DNA of 64,000 nucleotides, from positions 33,758,406-33,822,405 of the forward strand of contig CM040745.1 of NCBI GenBank assembly GCA_022829145.1, given 5' to 3'. Below the pieces are notes generated by a model that saw only the letters and a list, made by a program, of their open reading frames with translations, was not told the origin of the DNA and made no database searches. Positions 51,301 to 62,549 of this stretch are shown one piece after another (the first letter of the stretch is position 1; the number at the start of each line of letters is the position of its first letter). The stretch comes from Albula goreensis (Eukaryota; Chordata; Actinopteri; Albuliformes; Albulidae). The translations under genes and the position numbers were made by a program.

Positions 51301-54300
51301 ATTTGAAGCTTGAAACTTGAAACATGTAGCTTTTCCTTTCTTGTTTTAATAACATGATGGGTAAAGCTACAAGTTGAAGAATTTTAGAGACAATGAATGA
51401 CATTAATATGAAACCATGTTTACATCCCTCACATGAGGAAAGAAAAAAACATGGAGTGGGACAGGTGACAGGTCAAACCCAGGGGCTTATGGGATAGAGT
51501 ACCTCTAAAACCGAATGGAGTTGGGTCGCTCTTTATCTCATGCCTTTTGGTTTTGTGGTCGGGGCTAGGAGGAGATCCTGGCAGCAGTGCGGGAAGGAGG
51601 AAGAGAGAGAAAGATGAGCAAGACTGAAGGAAAAAGCAAAGCAGCAGAAAAAAACTGACAAACTACATTATACTGTCTCAACAGACACAGATGGGACTGA
51701 AAGACTGACAGACAAAAAAAAAACAAACATGACTCTAGATGAGTAACTTGGACTGCCACTATGAGCTATCAGCTATGGTGTCCAAGGTCACAAACTCAAA
51801 TCTAAGGTGTGCATTATATGCTATAAGCTCATCTGTGGCTAAAAGCAAGATACCTGGTGGAGACAGGAGGACCATGGGTAATGTTAGACTTTTAACATCA
51901 AGTAGTATGGGCTCTGTTGGGGGAATCATGTCACATTTCAATACAAAGTAATTAAGCTCAACCACACCTGAGATTTTGTTTATAAAAAAGATTGTAAATG
52001 ACTAGCAAAAAAAAATTTAATGGAAAATATGACTGCATCAATGACATGTCTGTGGCACAGATGGCACACAACAGGGTTACAGGATGGTAAAAGCGGTATC
52101 CGAGTAAAAGTGAAGCGCCACCTGGTGGTATGGTGGAGTTTTACCTTTCTGGCTCTTGAGGTTGCTGAAACCCTGTAAGGTAAAGCGCTTTTTGGCCACT
52201 GCGGCCCTCTCTGTTGTTGGGCTGGTGGCCGTTTCATCTACAGGTGGCGGAGAGAAAGGAAAAACAAGGGCAGACACAGAGAGGAGAAAGAAAGAGTATG
52301 AGCAAAGGGCAAGAGTGGAAGAGTGTGAGAAGGATGAGACAGGGAGTGAGGCAGAAAAGAGGGGTGCAGAAGAAAGCTCGGATTAGTGCAAGGACCTGAA
52401 GAAAAGGAGTGAGAGAAAGACAGAAAAGTCGACAGCAAGAAGAGCTAGCGGGTCCTGGATGATCAGGGTAAAATAACGCTTCCGATAGAAGCAGAGACGG
52501 CAGATGCCATTTGAGGGTGGCAAGGTGTAAGCTGTTTGACACTCTGATCTGTTCCCATCTGCCGTTTCTAAAACAAAGCTCAGCTGGGAGATTGGTGTGC
52601 GTAACTGAGTGTGGTTTATGTCTTAAGAGGGAGGCTGAGGACAGGAGGACAGACTCTTCTGTGCTGACCTTTGCCCTTGTCCTGGTTCTTTGGAGAGGAG
52701 GAGGACGTCGGCTCTGGGCTCCCAGGCTCTGTCTTCTTCTCATCTCCCTTCTTCGTGCTCTTCTGACTGGTCTTGAAAGGACTACTGAGGGAAAAAGGCA
52801 GTGAAGGATAAAACTATAAATACAAAGGAAATATCTGTGAGAATACAAGCACATCCACACAGACACACACACAAATGCATATATACACACATAAGTGTGC
52901 AGTCACAAACACACACACGCCTAACCACACACATACAGACTCTGTTACAGCACACAACTACATCATTGCAATCCCCAATGAACCTAGTCTATGTCTGAGC
53001 ATATGTCACTGTTTCCTCTGTCTATTCACAGTATGTGGTATTTCTGTCAGGTCCAGTAAACTAAGTACAGGTAACTCACCTGAGACTGACAGGTGGAGGG
53101 TTGGCTGCAGGGAACTGGAACACTTGATCTGTCGCCCTCTGCTGGCTGGCTTCTGAAACACATTGGATTGAGCTTAATGGATGTATTTCTCACAATAATG
53201 ATGTATTGCTTCAACAGAACTGCATTTGTGTACTACCTGTGCTCTTCCATAATAATTAATTACCAAAGAAACTACTAGTGGCCATATTATCCTGGACCTT
53301 CTCATGTCAGTTAGCACTTGGATTCAAGACCTCTTGCAATAACAGTGACACTGCTGAAAGAGATCTTGGGGCCTGTAGGGGGCACTGTTGTCCCAGCACA
53401 GTGATGGGGACAAACCTCTATAGAAGGTCCTTTATAGCAGATAAGATGTCAAATGGAGGTTCTGACTCACAGTGGTCATTAAAGAACACTTGACCCCAGT
53501 GTCCTGGTCAAATTTCTGCAAAACCTGTCTCTTTACATCAAATCATCCCCTACATCTGATTGGCTACACAATCTCTTATATTCCTAACCATCTTTTATTC
53601 CCCAGGTCATAACTGCATAAGAACCATAAGAACTATGTGACCGAATTGGTAAAATAAAGGTAATAATAAATTAAGAATGGATAGATTTTAACCAGTGACT
53701 GGCAGCACATGGTAGCCCAGCCCATTAATGGGTTACTGAAACCTTACCCTACGATTAGAGCTGGAGTCCATCTTACCCCGATAAGCCTGCAGCTGTCCTG
53801 TTAGAACCTTCCGGATCTCGTTTACCCAAGCTGTTTTGATCTCTGGAGTCATGGCCTGAAATTTTCCATAAAAATTTTTATAAACAACAAAGTTATAAAG
53901 AAAGTCAGAAGGTTATTTTTGTACTTACACAGCATGTCTACTTTTAAAAAGACAACCCTCTATGGATTACAGTTCATTTTGCCATTGCAAATAGGATAGT
54001 CACAAATTGCTCTCTCTCAACATTTAGTTTACTTGTCTTGGCATGTTTTGTGCAGAATAGGGGCTGCGTTTTCCCACCTGCACGATGTACACCTCCTCTC
54101 GGGAGTTGCACCAGATCTCAAACTTCTTGTTGTCGCCCTTGGCATTCTCTGTGATTCCCACAGCACTCATCTGTGCAAAAGGAGAGGAGCGGAAGGGAGG
54201 AGGATTGGATGAAAGAGAGCACATAAATCTCTACCCACATCAGATGCTTCAATTATTCCAAAAATTTTATGTGGGTTTAAAGCAGTGCCACTCAAGTCTA

Positions 54301-57300
54301 GGTTCGGAGTGTAAATATCTAAATATGGTCTAAAAGGTTAGTCATTCAAATTAAGTATCTGTCCAGAACTCCCATTGGTCAGCACCTCCTCCCTCCCTCA
54401 AAGCCACGCCCATGTGCTCTTTGACCCTTCCCCCTGCTGGACTCACGCTGAGCGAGTGTTTGAAGCTGTAGGAGGGGGCCTTCTCGTAGCCCTCGCCGTT
54501 CTCCTCGCGCCGCTTGCAAAAGAGCATGGCCTTCTCGTGCAGGAAGAGGTGGCGCTGCATGGGCTTGAAGCGCGCCAGGTCCTTCACCTTGGCATGGCCC
54601 TTTCTTGTGCTCCGTCCACACGCTGAACGACCCCTGCATCAGCAGCCTGCCCAGCTCACCAAGGTTACCCTGAGTGGGGGGTGGAGAAGATGCAGGTTCG
54701 AATGCAAGAGTTCCGACACTTCACATTCACCGGATCAGACACAAACCCAAAGGCCAAATTATTCTAAGACTTTTACTTGACACTGCTGAAAGGCCATAGA
54801 ATGAGGCTGCATACTTTGGAACTCATCCAGAATTATCAAGAAAAGGGAACTAAGAGCAGTGTATCTTGGACTGGCTCCACAATTTAAACCACACACTCAA
54901 AAGACATCAATGGGACTTTGAATGCATAATTTTTTTAATTTTCCATATTATAATAAAAAAGAACCAGTATCATCATCGTCCAGTATTAGATGCAGCTTTG
55001 CTGGAGAGGCTGCTGACTGAAGAGCTTGAGTTAATGACCGGTGTTTTAAATCCTGCTGTCAGGACAGGCAGCTACCCCTCCAGCTCACCTCGTATCCAGT
55101 GATGGCGATGAGGTGCATAGAGTCGTTTACGGCCTTCAGGATGCCCAGAATAGAGGACAGCGCCTCCTGCAGGTCCTCTGCGCCTTCGCAGGCTCTACTG
55201 TACTTCAGCAGCTCCTGGGAGGAGACACACACACAGACACAGACACACACACACACACAGAAAATTAGCTTTGACATTGACAGTCAAGATGGGAGATATT
55301 ATACACTGAACAGTAAATAAGTTGTCAGTGGAAAAAAAATGTTTTATGCTCTGCACTGTAGAAAATCCATAACCATTTCTCTTTTGGAGAAGTGCCCAAA
55401 GATAAAATATCTCTGGATATCAGCACAGGAAAGGCTAGCTATTCTTCAGAAAAGATAAGAATCTACAACATGAGGACCAAGTACTAAAGAGACAGGCTTA
55501 TCTGCACACTCCAGATACTGTTTGTTGTCAATAAGCATACTGAGTTTCATTCAGAAAGTGGAATGGATAAAGCCAAGAAAATGAAATTCATTATTTATTT
55601 TTGAGTTCTACAGCAATGTTTAAAAGTGTGTTAAATATAATACATTGCAGATGGGATATTGAAAAACTGCTGTTGTATTATTTATCCTTGAATAAACTAA
55701 TACAAATTCAGGTATAAAAGCCTCTGCTCTTAACTGAGGCTGGATATATGGCGTTATACCATGTAATAATCCTGAAGAATGCACTGTGACCTCTGCATAG
55801 TCTTAGCACAATCATCTTTAGCAATGCACTGTAGAATGTGAACACACTCAGTGTCGTGGTCCTCAGTAGTGCTGTGCTGTGCTATGTGCAGGTGCATATA
55901 ATATTATCAGTGCAGTATAACATGCTTCACTGTGGCAGGACTCATGGTGCTCACCTTCAACAGGAGCTGGTATTTTGTTATCCTCTGTACAGGTTTCAGG
56001 AGATATGAGTCTAGGCCCAGTTTATGCTCCAACTTTTTCTGACACTCCTGTATGAACCATATCATTAAAGGAAATTAAATAATAAATTAAAGTGTACATA
56101 CCTAATAACATCAGACAATCAATAGTAACATGTCATATACAGTTCTCAAACAGGTCTAAGCTAAACGCTTGCAAGAGGGAGGAACATGGAGGCACATGAT
56201 GTCATAGAGCAAGGTTAGTAAATGGAGTCCCTGTGAGGTCATATTAGGAAGTTAAGCAAGGGTACATTCATAAACTGCCACTTTGAGCTGTAACAGATTC
56301 TCCACCTGCTGCAATTTCTTTGTCAGTTTACTGTTTGGCTGTTCATAAATTGATATTGTTCATATAATTGATATACGTTCAAATGCTCTGTGATGCTTGA
56401 CCCTGGGCACTCTCTATTTTGGAACAGTGTCAGGCTGGATTTAGAACACACCCAGGGTTATCTGGAGGCATATGAGCTCATGGTGGGGGTGGGGGGGGGG
56501 GGGGTTACCTGAAAGAAAGCGCAGTCGGAACACTGTCTCCAAAGGCTCTCGGAGCGTGGTTTGTTCTGACAGTACTTCTCATAGATCTGCAGATCGGTCA
56601 TCTGAGAAAGGGGAGGGGGGCACAGATTTCAAACAAATCCATGAGACTTTATGACATAAGCAATAAAGGAGGAAGAAGGTTTAAGACACTGCAATGGGCA
56701 CAGCACTGCCTTTGCACACTTAAGCAAACTTAACCACTATGCCAAAAGCAGATAAATCCATGTTGTTTCCTCACCCTCTCCAGGAAGCAGCGTCCTACGA
56801 GCTCAGGGCAGTCAGTGTAAGCCTCCAGCTCTCTGAGGAAAGTCCTACGAGGAAAGAGGAGTTGGACAAACATTAAAATTCAGAAATACACACCACAGCT
56901 GCCAAGGAGGAAAATAAAATCAGAAAACTCCTACACACAGTTTAATGCCCCTTAGCCTTAGTGCCACTAAGCCAAGTGCTACTTTGTCAAAATCTGTACT
57001 GCTGTGAATAAACTGTGCTTGGAGGAATTACAGAGCATGTATTTCAATGCTATCTATGGTGAGACAGAGCATGCATTTCAGTGCTTTCTATGGTCAGGAG
57101 GACCTCACCTCTTGTGGAACTGGTAGATCTCGGGCATGTTTCCAAACAGCACATCCTTCTTGTTCTGCAGGGCGCTTGGGATGAGGTGCGTCATCGCTGG
57201 GTTGTCCATCTCTGCTGCGTAACCCTGGGATATGGTAATTAGGTAACAGATGTTGCAAACACAGAGGAAAGATTTAGAAGATGGAGGAACTGGAAGGGTG

Positions 57301-60300
57301 GGAGGGGCTGTCAGTATTTTGGGGACTTTGGGCCATTAACAGATGGGCACAGTTAGGGACACTGACACATCTGCTCACTGGTTAATTTACAATGGCTACA
57401 ACTGTATGTCCACACCAGCATAGAGCTGATAACTTAAGACCATCATGGAGAACACTGTTTCCAGTAACTGGATATTGCATGTTCCCTACTCACCTGCAGC
57501 ACACAGAGCAGCTCCTCCACGTATGCTCGCTCCGTCTCCAAGAGCTCGTTCATCACGTGCCTGAAGGATGCAGTATGGACAGATCAAGACAAGTATGTCT
57601 GCAGCAAATGAAGAGTTCATGCCACACGTGATCTGAGTGGTAATTGTGACCTATGACCCCTGACCCCAATTCTCACCGTCTCAGGATAGCGAGATTCTCC
57701 TCCTCCTCAGAGATAGAGGCGTGTCGGCTGCTGCTGTTCTGTAGTTGGAGGTCCACCTGACCAATCAGAGAGAGGAACTGACTTTAACAGAGGAGCTCCA
57801 CACACATGCATGCGCTAAACAGTAAGCTATACCATTCCCATGATTATAATTAGCACCCCTGCTAACCTTTCTGCAGGTAACTCCATTCTCTGAGTCTCCA
57901 TCAGAGCAAGACTTCTCTGCTCCTCGGTGTGCTTAAAAAGACAGAGGAAAGTGAAGAAGTGCAATTAGAGAGAGAGGATACAAAAATAAGTGTGTATACA
58001 TGTCATGTGACAGGTGCCTGGTTTTGGGGCTTAGCAAAAATTTCTTGTAATTTAACAGCAGATATGATGTTATCAGTTGCATAAACATTGAATCAGCAAC
58101 TATCGCAGTTACCGTTACCACCAGGAACCAGTTTATTTGCCCTTCATTGTACTTTTTCATATCTTTCTCATAGTTTGTTTGTGTAAGGTGTGTGTGTGTG
58201 TGTGTGTGTGTAGGGGTGTGTTTTTATGTAAGAGGTGTGTGCTCACCAGGAGAGGAGAGAGGGGACTTGCTGTAGGCCTCGGGTCGTGGGGCCACCGGCT
58301 GGACTGGCCGGGTCTGTTTGGCTGCCAGCTTTTTCAAACTGACCCGTCTCTTCTCAAACATCTCCTGCATGGATGCATGCTTCTGGAACACTCGTTCCAC
58401 ATGGTCCTGTGACAGCCAATGAGGATGTGGACAGAGGTCACCCACAAATCCTGAATCCACATGTCACCTAATACCCCATCCCACAATATAGCTGCATGCT
58501 CAACGGCTTACTTCAACATTGCTACACTCTTTGGAATCATGTATGCTGTTGCCACAGGTTCCTGGAACATTTCACAGCGGCCCTTATGAATTACCAAAGA
58601 GAGAAACCTGATTGAAAGGCATAAGAACCTCCCTGGAACTGTGTTCTAATTATTTGAACTGTGGCTATTGGAATGGCTTAGAATGTCTCTCAGCCAATCA
58701 GTAAGTGCTGGGAACAGGCTCTGTGGACTTTGCTCCCTGGTTACTGACTCACCCTGAACTCTGTGTTGAGCACAGATTCGTAGTCCCTGCAGATGGTGTC
58801 CAGGTCAGTGAGCTTGTTGTGCTGCCCGGCCGTCTCCAGGTAACGCTCAATCTCCTGAAGGGCTGACTCTGCCCCGTCCTGAGACTGGCACTTGTCCACA
58901 GGTTGTGATGCCAGCAGGTAAATGCCATCTTCACACCACTTGGCAGCCTGAGGTAAAAGACAGAGCCAAAGAAAAGGTCAGTCATTTTTAAGAAACTGTA
59001 AAGATGGCAAGCCAAGAGTTCAGTCACATCTAAGAACCCTAAAATATGCATAAGCAGACCTCCTGCAATCTTTACAAAACCAGGCTTTAAAATGGCTGCT
59101 CACCAACAAATAATACAAGTCTAATTTTTTAATCTTTCAGTACGATGCACTATGCATTTACAGATGAGATCTCAGCAAATTGTCTAGATGAATAATAAAA
59201 ACCACCAATGGTTGTACTTTTTACTGATTCCTTCCTTTGCTCAGCAGCACTGCAGGCCAATAAGGGGGCACCATATGGCACTGCAGGCTACACTCAGCCT
59301 CTGTGCCCTCAGGGTTTCAAACCAGTTAATGGGGCTTTTAGAATGAAACCCAGTTTTTGAGCAGTGACATCCCATAAAGTAGTCCTAATAAACAGACAAC
59401 ATATCACTGATCCCAAGCAAGATCCATCACCACTCGTAATTTTCACAGACAAGTAATGCCAACCAAATATGAATTATGAATGAGGACAATGCCTACTTTA
59501 CAAGAGGACATATGAGGGTGACTTTAAACAGAATGAGGCTATCGTGCTGCCTGCCAAAATTTACAGCAACTATTGATTTAGAGCCACTTTCATTAGCTGT
59601 AAGTGTTAACTGGGCTTGGCTGGGAGGATAGAAATGTGAACACTAGTGATGGTGGAGTGAGGTTTCACTGAACTGAAAATGGGAGGAGCTATCATATAGT
59701 ATTAGTTACTCAATGATATGAACCAATGACAACATTGTCTTGGAACAGAAAACCATTTTTGATTGGTTCAAACAAGTCAACGATTGACAATTGATTGACA
59801 GTGTTAGCTCCATTCTATCAGCGTGCAAGTGCCCTCTGGGATGAAGGAAATAAGTATGTTTCAGGGATGGGAGATGATGAAACAGGGTGGGAGGGGAGGG
59901 TTTGTGGGGGAGGGGCATGGCATGGGGGGCCATAGTCACCTGCTCCAGGGTCTGGTGCAGCTCCATGGCTTTGAGGAGGTGGGCCTTCCTGGCCTGGATG
60001 CGGGCCGTCAACTCCTCGCTGATGGAGCGGAGCTCGCTGCACTTGGGCTGGATGGAGTCCTCCGCGTAGTGCGAGCTCTGGATGAGCCCGTCACCTTCAC
60101 TGGCCAACGCACGGGCACGGTCCAAAACGTCCTGTCCCAAAAACGGGGAGAGAGAGAACACACAATTCAGTATTCCATTAAACTATTTACAGTTTCTTTT
60201 AAGAAATAACAAAAAAAAAAGAATCACTTATGTCATTGATTTACATCTCATGTAACCGATTGCAAAGTCAGTGCATCTCCAATCAGAGGCAAGACAATGA

Positions 60301-62322
60301 AGCATTCGTTAAGTTTGAATTAGAGAGAGACCGTACTCGCGTTAGCAACCAAGGTGGTTATTTTGCAGGACAAACTCGAAAGCAATGTCACTGTAATAAT
60401 TATTTTCAAGATTAACGTCTTTTTTTTCCTTAGAACAAACAGCAGAATTGTAAAATAAATGTAAATTCAAGGTAGTCACAAAATGTCTCCTGTACAATAA
60501 GGCCAGGGTATTTTCCCGCGCTCAGCAGTTTCGAACAGCGGCAGCCCACTGCAGTAAAGCCCCACCAGTACTGCAGCATTGCAGCCGTCCTGACCAATCA
60601 TGGGTGACAAAGCTCCCCCCTCCTCTCTTTCCCTTTTCTTTTCTCCCATTCCCTCTCTCTCTATCACCTTCATCCCCTCCCACATATATGTTCCACCCCC
60701 TTTTCTCTCTCTAACTGATGGGCTCTTCACTTACATTAACCACCCCCCATATTAACAGAAAGTGAAAAGCAGAACAGGACCTGCAAAGCCATTGTTGGAT
60801 TTCTGAAATACAAAATTCAGCAAAAGCAAGGTGTTTGTTTGAGCCATCAGACTGTAGATCCTGTGGAATTATGTCAGGGTACATGGAATGTGATTGGTAA
60901 ATGCATGCCTGTTTGAACCGAGACATATCCAATTCAGAGATTACCCATTTACATAAAAAAAATGCATGTGGAATATTTACAATTGAACTGTGGTTCAGAA
61001 AATATCAACATGACATAAAAATCCTCCTGCCATTTTGCTGCTCTTCCAATGATAAAATATTTCCCAATATTAATATTTCAATTCAATGAACAGGAAGAGC
61101 AGAAAAACATGGCGTGTATTTTTATGTCCTGGTAATATTTTCCAAACTACTTTGTAATTGTTAATATTCCGCACGCACTCAGATCTGCAATCACTGACTG
61201 AACTGTGATGGGACTCAGACCTCCTGGTCAGCAGTTATTGCTCTGAAATATTCGTTTTCTGGATTAGACAGGCTCATCTCTCAGTTTGACAGCTTTTTAA
61301 GACACTGGAAATAATAAACACCCCTGAGGCCTTTTTATATATTACACTCCCTGACCTCTCATACGCAGGAGTGTCACCTCCTGTGTGCTGTGGGGTTAAA
61401 ACTCATTGGTGTCAATGGAAAATATACATATATTAACACAGCATGTAACGCTAAATATAGACTGCATAACAAAATGGTCCGAAACAGGGATAAGAGTATG
61501 TTTTCAGCATTATTTTTATGAACAGATGACAAATTTGATTAAGCAATACACTCAGTGTATTGTAGCACCAACTATGTTTTGTATTGTGTTTGTTACATTG
61601 TATGTTGTCATTATTATTTAATGCTGCCACTGCTAGCTTGTTACTGTATCTGGGCTGCTTATGGGTTATATGGCAATATCCCATAAGTCTAAGGGTGGTT
61701 TATTTGGGTCATGGCCAATGTGATGCTGGGGGCAGGGGGTGGCCTCTGTGCCCTTCTCAGTTTCCTCTTTTGAAAGATGATTTTGCAAACGCTGTAAACA
61801 ATAAACACTGTAAAGTGGCACATTCCCTAAACCTCGATCTCACATGACCCTACAGTATGGTTTACTGTGCAACAAAGTGCAGCCTGTTTCTAACACCATA
61901 TAAGCTGCTGTGATGAACACTCCTGGATAACTGGCTGAGTACTGCAGACCCAGTGAAGACTCAGAAAAGCTGTATTGTATGTTGCTTTGGTGATGTTTGT
62001 GAGGATATAAGTGGATAAGACTGATCTTGTATAGGCTATATGAGTTGGTGGGGCAGGGTGTTTCCTCCTCATGTTGAATAAGCCTTCAGTTTGAACTTGA
62101 CGTTGAGTGACTTACACAGGCTCTCTCCTCCTGGCTGGTCAGGTCCCTGAGGATGTGCTCCACGTGGGCGGGGCTGACCCCCACCTCTGAGAAGACTGAC
62201 AGACGCTCCGCCCACAGATCCAGCTGTGCCCTGACCTGGAGAGACAGGTGTGTAAATATTGCATACACAAACATAAACACACAGTGCAGTGTCTGTGTGT
62301 GTGTGTGTGTGTGTCCGTGTGT

Positions 62323-62363
<41 letters not shown>

Positions 62364-62376
62364 TGTGTGTATGTGT

Positions 62377-62429
<53 letters not shown>

Positions 62430-62487
62430 TATGTGTGTGTGTATGTCTGTGTGTGTGTGTGTGTGTGTGTGTCTATGTGTGTGTGTA

Positions 62488-62549
<62 letters not shown>

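Noticed and set aside
51503-51564. Shorter form of mcf2l exon V using the CTCCTAG acceptor
   Set aside because: It breaks the frame with exon U. The upstream CTGCTGCCAG acceptor restores it and gives the expected GSPPSPDHK sequence.
52234-52890. 218-codon minus-strand ORF
   Set aside because: It crosses mcf2l exon T in the wrong frame and continues through intron. The spliced frame gives the family-matching protein.
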